NCBI GenBank assembly: GCA_020638295.1 | Contig: JACKIU010000003.1 | Location: 62,001 to 126,000, forward strand | Length of the DNA stretch: 64,000 bases | Direction: 5' to 3' | Source: Rhodospirillales bacterium | Lineage (GTDB): Bacteria > Pseudomonadota > Alphaproteobacteria > Micavibrionales > Micavibrionaceae | Shown: one piece after another, positions 1 to 8,573 of the stretch | How positions within the stretch are numbered: the first letter of the stretch is position 1 | Layout of the letters: every line of letters begins with the position of its first letter | The notes under the pieces: generated by a model | Seen by the model: only the letters and a program-made list of their open reading frames with translations | Databases searched by the model: none | Told to the model about the DNA's origin: nothing | Program-made: the position numbers and the translations under genes

Positions 1-476
1 GAGTCGTAACGGTTATATCCTGTTGTTCTGATATTTTTTTCGGCCATGGCCGGGGCTGAACCGAAAGTCGCGATCGGTTCACTTTGGTACGAATATACGG
101 TCAGGCCTGTGACGTTGCTGATGTTTAAGAGACGTTCAACTTGTTCGCGGGTGAAAGGCGCTTTGTTGTATCCCGCCGTAGGATCGATCATGGCCGCTAT
201 GGCGATGCTGTTGGTTTCTCTTAAATCTGTGAGTAAGCGCTGGCGGAAGGTCGGCACGGTTCCAAAGTTCATGATCATGGTCTGTACGAGCAAAATCGTC
301 ATGAAAACAGCTGCGGCGATGCGCCAGCTTAAACGGCTTTTCCAAATTTGCGCAGAAGACGAAAGAAAGGCCGCTTTTTTTGCTTTGGACTTATCGTGTT
401 GCTCGAAGCTCAACTCTTGATCGCTCACGTTTTTGAGGGGCAGAAAGGACTGTATTTGTGTGTTTGCAGGTATCAT
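1..476 (-). CDS. Membrane sensor-like protein, N-terminal part (runs off window)
   Basis: An open frame on the minus strand runs without a stop from an ATG at 476 to the window edge (158 codons). The product starts with a polar, lysine-rich cytoplasmic stretch of about 50 residues, then one hydrophobic segment at residues 53-69 (IAAAVFMTILLVQTMIM), then a presumably periplasmic region. This layout is typical of the N-terminus of a membrane-bound sensor such as a histidine kinase or GGDEF protein, but no output domain lies in the window, so function is not assigned. A GTG at 428 is an alternative start; neither start has a clear Shine-Dalgarno sequence. It is divergent from nothing nearby; the next gene downstream on + coordinates ends at 643, on the same strand. 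Confidence 0.6.
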   Translation of the reverse strand, partial: MIPANTQIQSFLPLKNVSDQELSFEQHDKSKAKKAAFLSSSAQIWKSRLSWRIAAAVFMTILLVQTMIMNFGTVPTFRQRLLTDLRETNSIAIAAMIDPTAGYNKAPFTREQVERLLNISNVTGLTVYSYQSEPIATFGSAPAMAEKNIRTTGYNRYD

Positions 477-642
477 CCAGACCAAAACATTCTACATTGG
501 CTTTTGTATCAGCAAAAGCCATTTTATTGATTATTTTTTTATATGTGAATCACACATTCATATTTTCTACTATTATGGTCTGAAAAACGTTAAAAACGCC
601 TTTATTTTCGTGCTTTTTAGACGTATTTGGTGTCAATTTATT

Positions 643-1860
643 TCAAATTTTGACTTTGGTTCCGTCGTTTGCTTTGCGGCCGTGCAGCATGATTTTTTTG
701 TTGTTTTTCAAGGTGCAGGCAAAGAGATAGTCTTCTCCACCATCTTTGATCTTGAGTTTTTTGCGCAGGCCCGCAGCGTTCATCGGGAAATTTCGTACCG
801 TGATATGGGCCTGTTTTAAAGGGATTTTTTCGGTTTTTGGCGGGTATTGGCCGATGATTTCAAAGCTGCGGCCGGGGAAGTTTTCAATGAGCGTTTCTGA
901 TGTATAGAGATGGGTTTGAGCTCCCAGTTTTTTAACGCCGTACTTTTCCGCGATCACACTATAGCCGCCGGATTTCTGGAAGGCCGGGCCGGGTTCGTAG
1001 AGATTGCGCAGCGGGTCGGCGTATTCGGACGTACAGGCGCCTTCTTCGCTTTGGGTGAAGGTTATTTCGTGGATGGGCGTGCCTTCATCATTCAGGCTGG
1101 CAGCGGTGATTTCAGGGGTGTTTTGCGTTTGGTTTGAAAGAATGAACAGCAGTTCTTTGCATTCGCCTTGCCATTCAACGCAATGAACTTCCTGTACGTG
1201 TGCGCCGACATTTTCAAGGATTTTGATGCCTTCGGTGATGTCGAGCATCGGTGAGGTTTTAATCATGACGTGTTGGGCTTTTTGCAAAAGTGTGGGCAGC
1301 AATTCGAGAATATTGGGGCTGCAATCTTCGAAGCGGAACTTGCCTTTGCGGCGGTCATCGCGGCGCTGTGGGTCGATGAGGACGAGTTCGACAGACGGCA
1401 TTTCCTGCGCGAAATCTTCAGCCGTTTGAGTGCGCACCTCGATTGGGATAGGGCAGAGTAGCGGCAGGTTGTGAGCGAGCAGGGCGGCGGCCTGTCCGTT
1501 ATGTTCGATGCAATAGCCTGATTGGGTATTTTGGGCCAGTGCCCAGCTATCGACGCCGCAGCCGCCGGTGAGATCGGCAAAGCTTTCGGCTTTGAACAGG
1601 GCGGCTTTGTAGTGCGCGGTGGCGCTGGAGGAAGCCTGTTCGAGCAGGTCCGGGGCGGGCAGGATGATATCCGGGTGTGCCTCTAGCCAAGAGGGAATTT
1701 TACGTTTGGCTTTTTGGCGCGACTTGATTTGATCGAGGATCGCTTTGTAATCCCAGCTTGCCTCGGGGGACTTTTTCAGGGCCAGCGCAGCCACGTCATC
1801 ATTTTCGTGCGCTATGATGAATTCGCGGATTTCCGGCTGTAAAAGGTTTTGCCAAGACAT
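643..1860 (-). CDS. SAM-dependent methyltransferase with THUMP-like domain
   Basis: 405 residues. A class I Rossmann methyltransferase core is visible: the glycine-rich SAM loop FADLTGGCGVD at 94-104, an acidic residue at the end of beta-2 (CIEHNG, E119), and the motif IV region LIDPQRRD at 161-168. The N-terminal 90 residues are helical, and the C-terminal 80 resemble the THUMP-like domain seen behind this methyltransferase type. THUMP-linked methyltransferases act on RNA, so an RNA substrate is likely, but the actual target is unknown to me. It is divergent from the dihydroorotase gene, with only 24 bases between the start codons. Family assignment is fairly firm, substrate is not. Confidence 0.7.
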   Translation of the reverse strand: MSWQNLLQPEIREFIIAHENDDVAALALKKSPEASWDYKAILDQIKSRQKAKRKIPSWLEAHPDIILPAPDLLEQASSSATAHYKAALFKAESFADLTGGCGVDSWALAQNTQSGYCIEHNGQAAALLAHNLPLLCPIPIEVRTQTAEDFAQEMPSVELVLIDPQRRDDRRKGKFRFEDCSPNILELLPTLLQKAQHVMIKTSPMLDITEGIKILENVGAHVQEVHCVEWQGECKELLFILSNQTQNTPEITAASLNDEGTPIHEITFTQSEEGACTSEYADPLRNLYEPGPAFQKSGGYSVIAEKYGVKKLGAQTHLYTSETLIENFPGRSFEIIGQYPPKTEKIPLKQAHITVRNFPMNAAGLRKKLKIKDGGEDYLFACTLKNNKKIMLHGRKANDGTKVKI

Positions 1861-1884
1861 ATCAGTTAGGGTAAATCATTACTC

Positions 1885-2978
1885 ATGAAAATGACACTCC
1901 CGAAATGGTACGACCTTCACATGCATTTGCGTCAGGACGCGCTGATCGCGCCGATTGTTCAGTCGCAGATTGATATGGGCTGTTGTGGTGTGCTGGCTAT
2001 GCCGAATACGAAACCGCCGGTGGCTAAGGTTTTTCGTGATGATCCTTTGGAGTATTGGTGCATTGAGGGCTATGTCGATCTGATCAAAGAATCCGGCGGG
2101 GAGGCGTTTCAGGATATCATCGTGCCGCTATATCTGACCAAGGATACAACGCCACAGATGATCGAAGAGGGCGCTAAGGCCGGGGTTTTGCGGGCGTGTA
2201 AATATTATCCGCCGCATGGGACGACCGGGGCGAATTTCGGTTATCCGTTTATGAATTTCTTTGACAATGGTGTGTTCGCAGCGATGGAGGAGCATGGCGT
2301 GGTTTTGTGCATTCACGGTGAAGAGCACCACATGAAGGCGGAAGATTATTTTGCTGCGGATACGAATGCGGAAGATTTCTTTACCGTGAGCGGATGCCCA
2401 AGCTGACTGAGACTTTCCCGGAATTGAAAGTGGCATGTGAGCATGTGACGACGGCCACGGCGGTCGAGTTTGTGCAAAGGTGCGGGGCTAATGTGGCGGC
2501 CTCGATTACGCCGCAGCATTTGCTCTATACGGTCGGGCATTTGCTGCAGGGGTTGAAATATCATCTGTACTGTTTGCCGTTGTTGAAATTTGAAGAGGAT
2601 CGGGCGGCTTTGCGTGCGGCGGTGGCCCAGTCGGGCAATACAAAGTTCTATGCTGGCACGGATAGTGCGCCGCATGCGGTGAAGGCCACCGATTGCGGGT
2701 GCGCCGCCGGATGCTTTACAGGCGGCATTGCTCCGCAGTTGTATGCGATGGCGTTTGAAGAGGCCGGGGTGGATCTGGGTTTGGAAGCCGGGCAGGCAGC
2801 GTTTGAGGCGTTTTTATGCCATAACGGTCGCGCATTTTACGGGCTGGAAGCGGCGCGTGAGACATTTACGCTGGAAAAGGCTGCTCAATCGCTCGAAATG
2901 CTGGACACGCCGGAAGGGCCGATTATCCCGTTACCACTGGGTTTGGGGCAGGATTCATTGCTCTGGCGTATATCGTAA
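1885..2978 (+). pseudogene. pyrC: Dihydroorotase, disrupted by a one-base frameshift
   Basis: Dihydroorotase cyclises carbamoyl-aspartate to dihydroorotate in pyrimidine synthesis. The 5' part (1885-2406) carries the metal motif DLHMHLR (D10, H12, H14), MPNT at 39-42, the carbamylated-lysine region ACKYYP (K106) and the ligand motif IHGEE (H144). The 3' part (frame open from before the ATG at 2394, to 2978) carries CEHVTT, ITPQHL, HLYCLP and GTDSAPHA. All PyrC-type (class II) metal and substrate motifs are thus present but split over two frames. Adding one T in the TTTCTTTA tract near 2377-2383 restores one continuous protein through EDFFYRERMPKLTE, matching the family at that point. It is either a recent inactivating deletion or a sequencing error; the tract is not a classical slippery heptamer. 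There is no sign of decay elsewhere. Confidence 0.8.
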
Positions 2979-3076
2979 CGTACTCATATATATACAAAAA
3001 ATTAAGTTTTTTCTCCTAGAATTAATGTTGGGATTATAAAAAGCCCGTCATTAGGTATGGGCAGGGGTGAAGAGCA

Positions 3077-3982
3077 ATGGAACTTATACGGGGAAGCGCC
3101 GAACATTATTTCATGAAAATGCTGGATGATCTGAAAGAGCAGTCAAGCCATTGGTATGGTTTGTATTTTTCGTTATCTAAAATACTGGATCATGCCGATT
3201 TGATTTCCGATCTGTCGAAAATGAGCGAGAAAATCGATGCGGCGCGGGCGCGTAGCGATGTTTTTGCTGAGGAGCTTTTTGCGGTTTTGAAAGACCATTT
3301 TAAAGGTTCGGTCTGCGTTTTTGAGGATCTGGACGTTTTTGCGCTGGTGCGGGTGCGCGACAAGATGGATGTGAAGCATCTGGATGAAGCCTATAAAAAG
3401 ATGAAGGCTAAATTACCCAGTGGTTTTGCCAATATGGAAGGGCTGGCGAATTGTTTGCGCAATTATCAGAAGTTGGCTGACGATAAGGTTTTAAGCGCGC
3501 GTAAGTTTGAAGCTTACGGCGTTATGGCGGATACGCATAAAGTTTCGAGCATTGCCGTACGCCGCAAGCGCCGGGATGCGCCGCTGGTGATGGTGGTGGA
3601 GGATGATCGTTTTACTGCGCATTACGCTTCGACAATCCTCAGCACGGATTTTGATCTGGTTGTCTGCAAAGACGGGGAAGAAGCGGTGCAGGCTTATATC
3701 GAGCATGCGCCCGATATTGTGTTTTTGGATATTCACCTTCCGGGGATGAGCGGCCATGATGTGTTGCAATCCATTCATGCGATTGATCCGCGTGGATTTG
3801 TCGTGATGCTTAGTGTCGATAGTGTGCAGGATAATATTGTGCGGGCCAGCAAAATGGGCGCGCGGAATTTTCTTAAAAAGCCGTTTACCAAGGAACGGAT
3901 GATCGAGGTGGTGAAAAATTCGCCCTATGTGCGCGAATTGACCCGCAGCGATCGTGCGGGCACAGAGACTATGTTCCACTAA
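3077..3982 (+). CDS. Response regulator with unrecognised N-terminal domain
   Basis: 301 residues. The C-terminal part (about 168-285) is a complete receiver domain: acidic pair D176/D177 in VVEDD, phospho-acceptor D218 in VFLDIHLPG, S246 and conserved K268 in FLKKPF. The first 160 residues are charged and mostly helical, with no family I recognise; a receiver placed at the C-terminus is the reverse of the usual order. No DNA-binding or enzymatic output domain is evident, so it may work by protein contact. A good ribosome site (GGGGTGAAG) precedes the ATG. No cognate histidine kinase is adjacent; the kinase fragment at 63245 is far away. Confidence 0.75.
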   Translation: MELIRGSAEHYFMKMLDDLKEQSSHWYGLYFSLSKILDHADLISDLSKMSEKIDAARARSDVFAEELFAVLKDHFKGSVCVFEDLDVFALVRVRDKMDVKHLDEAYKKMKAKLPSGFANMEGLANCLRNYQKLADDKVLSARKFEAYGVMADTHKVSSIAVRRKRRDAPLVMVVEDDRFTAHYASTILSTDFDLVVCKDGEEAVQAYIEHAPDIVFLDIHLPGMSGHDVLQSIHAIDPRGFVVMLSVDSVQDNIVRASKMGARNFLKKPFTKERMIEVVKNSPYVRELTRSDRAGTETMFH

Positions 3983-3986
3983 GGGA

Positions 3987-4595
3987 TTATTTCGTTTCGC
4001 CGATCATGCGCAGGAAACGGGTCTGGACGGTTTCGTCTTCCTTGAATTTTCCGGTGAATGTCGATGTCACCGTTGAAGATTTGCGTTTTTTGACGCCGCG
4101 GATCGACATGCATTGATGATCGGCATCGATGTAAACGGCCACACCTTTCGGTTTGAGTGTTTTTTCAATACATTCGGCCAGCCGTCCGGTCATGTTTTCC
4201 TGGGATATCAGGCGGCTGGCTAGGATATCGACGATGCGGGCGAGCTTGGAGATGCCGACAACTTTTTCATCCGGCCAGTAAGCTATGTGCGCTACACCGT
4301 TAATGGGAACCATGTGGTGTTCGCAGTGTGAGGTAAACTCGATATCCTTGACCAGCACGATGTCGTCGAAGCCTTCGATGTCTTCAAAGGTTTTGGAGAG
4401 TTCTTTGGCCGGGTCCTGATTATAGCCTTCGAAAAATTCATCATAGGCGCGTACGACGCGGGCCGGTGTTTCGATCAGCCCTTCGCGCTTCGGGTCTTCG
4501 CCGATATAGCGCAACAGGGTTCTGACTGCTTCTTCTGCCTCTTTGCGGCTTGGTTTTCCGTCGTTAGCCATTTCGACGATTTTGGATGAAACCAT
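3987..4595 (-). CDS. folE: GTP cyclohydrolase I
   Basis: Converts GTP to 7,8-dihydroneopterin triphosphate, the first step of folate and pterin synthesis (cytosolic homodecamer in the family). 202 residues, a normal length. Zinc ligands are recognisable at C91 and H94 in CEHHMVPINGVAHI and C162 in DHQCMSIRGV; the substrate-pocket segment KLARIVDILASR is also present. The ATG at 4595 follows AAGGA at a good distance. It converges on the response regulator gene with a 4-base gap and is divergent from cysS. Confidence 0.95.
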   Translation of the reverse strand: MVSSKIVEMANDGKPSRKEAEEAVRTLLRYIGEDPKREGLIETPARVVRAYDEFFEGYNQDPAKELSKTFEDIEGFDDIVLVKDIEFTSHCEHHMVPINGVAHIAYWPDEKVVGISKLARIVDILASRLISQENMTGRLAECIEKTLKPKGVAVYIDADHQCMSIRGVKKRKSSTVTSTFTGKFKEDETVQTRFLRMIGETK

Positions 4596-4679
4596 TTGAA
4601 AAATCCTTGTGTTTGGTGTCTTCTAGCGCCTTGAAGGCCGATTTTCCAGTAAAAAACGCGCAAAGAGTAGAATTTAACT

Positions 4680-6050
4680 ATGTCGCAGTTCCAGCTTTTC
4701 AATAGTCTGACCCGCCAAAAAGAGGTTTTTGAGCCTCTAGACCCGGCCCATGTGCGCCTGTATGCATGCGGGCCGACGGTTTATAATTATGCACATATAG
4801 GCAATGCGCGTATGGCGGTAGTGTTTGACTTGCTTACCCGTGTGCTCAAAAGTCTCTATCCGAATGTGACCTATGTTTCCAATATTACGGATGTGGATGA
4901 CAAGATTATCGCTGCACATCAGCAAACCGGGGAGTCTATTGAGGCGATTACCCGGAAATATGAGGAGATTTATAATGCTGATATGGCTGCGCTGGGCTGC
5001 GCCGCGCCGGACATTCAACCCAAGGCGACGCAGCATATCGGCGAGATGACCCAGATGATCGAAGCGTTGATTGAGCGCGGGCATGCCTATGCGGTGGATG
5101 GGCATGTGTTGTTTAACGTGCCGTCTTTTCCGGCCTATGGCGGTTTATCGGGGCGCAGCCGCGATGAGCAGATTGCCGGGGCACGGGTTGAGGTGGCCTC
5201 TTATAAAAAAGATCCTGCTGATTTTGTGTTGTGGAAGCCTTCCGCCGATGACGAACCGGGTTGGGAGTCTCCGTGGGGGCGTGGCCGGCCGGGCTGGCAT
5301 ATTGAATGTTCGGCGATGGCGGAGAAGCATTTGGGCTTGCCGTTTGACATTCACGGCGGCGGGGCGGATTTGAAATTCCCGCATCACGAAAACGAGATTG
5401 CGCAAAGTTGCTGCGCTTCGGGGCATGAGAATGATCTGAGCGCTTTTGCGAAAGTCTGGGTGCATAACGGGTTTGTGACTGTTGAAGGCGAGAAAATGTC
5501 GAAATCGCTGGGCAATTTCCTGCTGGTGCATGATTTAATTGAGCATTATCCGGGGGAGGCGCTGCGCCTGACACTCCTCTCGGCGCATTACCGGCAGCCG
5601 CTAGACTGGTCGGAGGATAAGGTGCAGCAAAGTCAGAAACAGCTCGACCGGTTTTATACCCGTCTGGATGAAATGGCGATGATGGAGGTGGCTGAAATGG
5701 GTGTGCCGCAGGGTGTTATGGATGCTTTGTGCGATGATTTGAATACACCGCAGGCGATGGCGGAGATGAATGCGTTGTTGAAGAAAGAGAATTCGCCGGA
5801 ACTCAAAGGTGAGATTCTTGCTGCGGGGAATTTGATCGGGATATTGCAGCAAAATCCGCAGGAGTGGTTGGGCTTTGGGGGTGATGTCGAGAGTGGCGAC
5901 AATGACTCTATTGAGGCTTTGCTGCAAGAACGGGCTGCAGCAAAAGCGGACAAAAATTTTGCGCGGGCCGATGAAATTCGCGATCAATTGACAGCCATGG
6001 GGTTTGAAATTCTCGATACACCCAAAGGGGCCAAATGGCGTCGGGTTTAA
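4680..6050 (+). CDS. cysS: Cysteine--tRNA ligase
   Basis: Charges tRNA-Cys with cysteine. 456 residues. Class I signatures are intact: HIGN at 39-42, within the typical GPTVYNYAHIGNAR stretch, and KMSKS at 272-276. Zinc-site residues C30, C210 (WHIECS) and the FPHHENEIAQ helix are present, as is the anticodon-recognition C-terminus ending in GAKWRRV. The ribosome site is weak. No disruption is seen. Confidence 0.96.
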   Translation: MSQFQLFNSLTRQKEVFEPLDPAHVRLYACGPTVYNYAHIGNARMAVVFDLLTRVLKSLYPNVTYVSNITDVDDKIIAAHQQTGESIEAITRKYEEIYNADMAALGCAAPDIQPKATQHIGEMTQMIEALIERGHAYAVDGHVLFNVPSFPAYGGLSGRSRDEQIAGARVEVASYKKDPADFVLWKPSADDEPGWESPWGRGRPGWHIECSAMAEKHLGLPFDIHGGGADLKFPHHENEIAQSCCASGHENDLSAFAKVWVHNGFVTVEGEKMSKSLGNFLLVHDLIEHYPGEALRLTLLSAHYRQPLDWSEDKVQQSQKQLDRFYTRLDEMAMMEVAEMGVPQGVMDALCDDLNTPQAMAEMNALLKKENSPELKGEILAAGNLIGILQQNPQEWLGFGGDVESGDNDSIEALLQERAAAKADKNFARADEIRDQLTAMGFEILDTPKGAKWRRV

Positions 6051-6066
6051 TCTCTCCCGGGTTTAA

Positions 6067-6828
6067 TTACGCGGCCCTGTCTTGATCTCGATAATAATAC
6101 TCAACGAAGCGCCGGAGTATTTCTTGTGCATGCGGCGTGGGTCTTTGAGAGACATCTTCCTTTAGCGCGTCGGCTTCATGCGGCTGGAAATAGCCGTGAT
6201 TCTTATAAATTTCAATGCGGAGTCTGAATTCTTCGGCGTCGCCCTCCGGGTGAAACTGCGTTGCATAGACATTTTCCCCGACGCGGAACATTTGCACCGG
6301 GCATGCTTGTCCGCGCACTAGCAATGTTGCGCCTTCAGGCGTGTCTTCGACGGCTTCCTTGTGACCGAGCAGGGCATCAATGCGGTCCGGGAACCCGCGC
6401 AGCAATTTGTCCTGTTTCCCCTCGTCGGTGATTTCCAATGAGGCAAGGCAAACCGATTCGCCGTATTTCCTGGAGATTGTGCCGCCAAGATAATTGCCGA
6501 GCAGGCCGTTGCCGGAACAGGCTCCGAGAAAGGGGATGTCGTACGGAACGACCTGATCTAAAAGCCGGTTAAAATCGTCTTCGATTTTCTTCTGGACGGC
6601 AGATTTATCATCTTGCGGGGTGGAAATATCGAACGGGCTGCCGCCGACGATGATCGCGGCGTAGTCATCGGGGTTGAGGCCTTCGGGGATTCCTGATTTT
6701 TCAATGCGTAGCCTGTGGGTGTCATCGGTCGTTAGGTCCCCATATCTGAGGATGCAGGCATATTCGCTGTCGGCGGTGGCATCTTCAGGGCGGAGCTGGA
6801 GGATGAGGACGGGGCGGCAGGCTGTCAT
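6067..6828 (-). CDS. Class I glutamine amidotransferase
   Basis: 253 residues with a free-standing GATase1 fold resembling the glutaminase half of GMP synthase. The nucleophile is C104 in LGACSGNGLLG; H193 and E195 lie in TQFHPEGD, completing the triad. There is no synthetase domain, so this is not GuaA itself. Stand-alone members of this family hydrolyse glutamine or gamma-glutamyl compounds; the real substrate cannot be read from the sequence. Convergent with cysS, 16 bases from its stop. Confidence 0.75.
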   Translation of the reverse strand: MTACRPVLILQLRPEDATADSEYACILRYGDLTTDDTHRLRIEKSGIPEGLNPDDYAAIIVGGSPFDISTPQDDKSAVQKKIEDDFNRLLDQVVPYDIPFLGACSGNGLLGNYLGGTISRKYGESVCLASLEITDEGKQDKLLRGFPDRIDALLGHKEAVEDTPEGATLLVRGQACPVQMFRVGENVYATQFHPEGDAEEFRLRIEIYKNHGYFQPHEADALKEDVSQRPTPHAQEILRRFVEYYYRDQDRAA

Positions 6829-6861
6829 AATTTGGATTTAAATCGTTTCAAATGTTTAAAT

Positions 6862-7581
6862 TTAACGCGCGACGAGGACTTTATAGAAGACGTATTCAGC
6901 CGGGGCGTTGGTTTTTTGGAAGCACCCGGAGACTTTTCCGTCTAACGGTTCCCCGCCGACTTCGTCGCCTATGGTTTCGCTATATCCAAAGCTGCCAACA
7001 TAGCGGGTTTCGCCAAAGGTACTGTCAGTTGGGGGTGAAGTGCTGGCATCGGTGACGCCGAGCAGGTCGTTGAGTTGCTGGCAAACGACGGGATGGAGTT
7101 CGTCGACAACGAGGATGAGATCGCTGCAACCGGCGCCGCCGCAGGTGCTGCCGATATTTTCGATTTCATTATCGCCATAAATGTGCCAGAGATTATCCGG
7201 CGTAGCGGTAGCATCCATGGCTTCGGATGGCGCTTCGCTCCAGATTAGTCCCGCCCCGCTCGGGTGGAAGATCTTGTTAAAATCATCCGTGCATCCGGCA
7301 TGGTCGTAATCATTTGCGCCCCAACTGGTATGGTCGAAGCACATGGCGCTAAGATCCGTGCCGCGCAGTCGCACCTGCGCCACGGCATTGGTCATGATGT
7401 TGGAAAATTCTATGATTTCCGTGGCGTAAAGCCGGGCCCGTTCGGCGGTGAGTTGCTGGACGTTGCCGCGGGTGGAATTGGCTACAGCCAAGGACAAAGC
7501 TATCAGAAGCGCAACGGCGATCAAGATGTAAAACAGGACATTGCCGCGTTCATTTTGGCGATTGTGGGGTTTTTCGTTCAT
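6862..7581 (-). CDS. Pilin-like protein with N-terminal membrane helix
   Basis: 239 residues. A short polar N-terminus (MNEKPHNRQNERG) is followed by a hydrophobic helix, about residues 14-34 (NVLFYILIAVALLIALSLAVA), then a polar, cysteine-containing domain. The arrangement resembles type IV pilin and pseudopilin precursors, where cleavage follows a glycine, although the usual glutamate at +5 is missing. The later part contains four or more cysteines (CFD, CTDD, CGGAGC, CFQK) that could form disulfides. No pilus assembly genes are nearby. It could instead be another kind of anchored periplasmic protein. Confidence 0.5.
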   Translation of the reverse strand: MNEKPHNRQNERGNVLFYILIAVALLIALSLAVANSTRGNVQQLTAERARLYATEIIEFSNIMTNAVAQVRLRGTDLSAMCFDHTSWGANDYDHAGCTDDFNKIFHPSGAGLIWSEAPSEAMDATATPDNLWHIYGDNEIENIGSTCGGAGCSDLILVVDELHPVVCQQLNDLLGVTDASTSPPTDSTFGETRYVGSFGYSETIGDEVGGEPLDGKVSGCFQKTNAPAEYVFYKVLVAR

Positions 7582-7605
7582 CTTTTCATTATAGCCGAAT
7601 TCGGC

Positions 7606-7995
7606 TTAAGCGTGAAAGGGTTTGAAATCGCTTTCGCAGGATTTTGGGATATGAACGGGTATATGTGTCCAGCCGTTGGCGGCGAGGGTTAATACTATCG
7701 CACGGCCTGAGCCAATCTCGACGTTATCTTGCAAGCCAATACCGAGTACGGGTCTTTCAAGGGGTCGGGCGGTTTTAAGGGCGTCTTCAACCTCCTGGCG
7801 TTTGGCTTGTTCGGGCGGGCTCAGATCGCATAGCGGTTTAATCTTGCCGTCGCTGTTCAGCCATTCAAAGCTGTAGAGCGAGTTTTTCCAGCTTTTCAGC
7901 ACGCGCGCCAGATCGACGGTTATTTCCATGTAATAATCCGGTTTGGTTTGGGCCGCTTTGTTGTCGATGAACTGAATATCTTTGGTTGTGTTCAT
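7606..7995 (-). CDS. Hypothetical protein
   Basis: 129 residues, no recognised family. It has no signal peptide or membrane segment. The middle is charged (a PPEQAKRQEVEDALKTA helix), and the end holds a predicted strand-rich part (RAIVLTLAANGWTHIPVHIPK). It lies 24 bases upstream of the pilin-like gene on the same strand, so the two are probably co-transcribed. Confidence 0.55.
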   Translation of the reverse strand: MNTTKDIQFIDNKAAQTKPDYYMEITVDLARVLKSWKNSLYSFEWLNSDGKIKPLCDLSPPEQAKRQEVEDALKTARPLERPVLGIGLQDNVEIGSGRAIVLTLAANGWTHIPVHIPKSCESDFKPFHA

Positions 7996-8105
7996 TTGAT
8001 GATTGTCAGATGCGTTGAATATGGTTTAATGAAGGGCATGGTCCTTAAAACTTATCATGTTATAGCCTGAGAATGGTTCATAAACCGTAAAAGGATTACG
8101 AAAAT

Positions 8106-8312
8106 ATGCCCAAGACTGCCGTTTTTTCTACGTCTGAAATTATTCCGGTTCCCAATGATGCCGATGGGGTATCCTGTGACGGCGGTGGCGGCGCGTTGGG
8201 CCATCCAAAGGTCTGGTACGGCTTTGACGGCGGGACGGCCGTGGAGTGTAGTTATTGTGACCGGTTGTTTGTCAAAGAGCATGCGCTTGGCCGCTATGAC
8301 GGCGGTTCTTGA
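8106..8312 (+). CDS. CHCC zinc-finger protein
   Basis: 68 residues. The pattern C-D-G-G-G-G-A-L-G-H-P near residue 24, followed by VECSYCDRLFV, gives one Cys, one His and a Cys-x-x-Cys pair, as in the CHCC zinc-finger family related to the NDUFS6 subunit of complex I. Such stand-alone proteins are common in alphaproteobacteria; their role is thought to be linked to respiratory complex I, but this is inferred from the family. It is followed by strong hairpins at 8381-8460. Confidence 0.75.
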   Translation: MPKTAVFSTSEIIPVPNDADGVSCDGGGGALGHPKVWYGFDGGTAVECSYCDRLFVKEHALGRYDGGS

Positions 8313-8380
8313 TTCAAATTTAAAAAATCCTACCCAATTCTCAACTTTTTTCAACACCCTGAAAAACAAGAAGAAACGAA

Positions 8381-8402
8381 ACCCCGTTTTTTAAAACGGG
8401 GT
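8381..8402. repeat. Perfect hairpin
   Basis: ACCCCGTTTT and AAAACGGGGT form a 10-bp perfect stem with a 2-base centre. No T-run follows directly on +. It stands just before a second hairpin with nearly the same ACCCCG start. Confidence 0.6.
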
Positions 8403-8430
8403 CCATCGTATCGACTGCAAATCCTCATAG

Positions 8431-8463
8431 ACCCCGCATTGAATGCGGGGTTTCGGTTTTTAT
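8431..8463 (+). terminator. Rho-independent terminator
   Basis: CCCCGCAT (8432-8439) pairs with ATGCGGGG (8443-8450) over a 3-base loop and is followed by a T-rich run (TTTCGGTTTTTATT). It would end transcription of the CHCC gene and insulate the Hsp20 gene downstream. Confidence 0.7.
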
Positions 8464-8475
8464 TCCGAAAACGAA

Positions 8476-8501
8476 GTTGAGAATAGCGCAAAACCCTATA
8501 T
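8476..8501 (+). promoter_or_regulatory. Possible sigma-32-type promoter
   Basis: GTTG at 8476 and CCTATAT at 8495-8501 resemble the alphaproteobacterial heat-shock promoter (CTTG, then CYTATNT), with a 15-base gap that is somewhat short. It would start transcription near 8508. Position upstream of an Hsp20 gene supports the reading; sequence match is only partial. Confidence 0.35.
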
Positions 8502-8507
8502 AATTAA

Positions 8508-8573
8508 TGCGCGGCGCCTCGTGCAGGGCCGCACATATGTTTTTAACTCGCTCAATTGAGGAGATGTGATATG
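8508..8573 (+). promoter_or_regulatory. ROSE-like RNA thermometer in the hsp20 leader
   Basis: The Shine-Dalgarno sequence GAGGAG (8558-8563) can pair with CTCGCTC (8547-8553): CTC with GAG on each side, leaving a single bulged G at 8550, and AATT as the loop. The pairing strand contains TCGCT, matching the U(U/C)GCU motif that defines ROSE elements, whose bulged G opposite the ribosome site is their hallmark. An upstream GTGC/GCAC hairpin (8521-8534) would be the additional stem. ROSE elements precede small heat-shock genes in alphaproteobacteria and open on heating. The leader length of about 60 nt fits. Confidence 0.6.

Noticed and set aside
2377..2383. Programmed frameshift site in pyrC
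   Set aside because: TTTCTTTA does not form a X-XXY-YYZ slippery heptamer and no downstream stem is evident; mutation or sequencing error is simpler.
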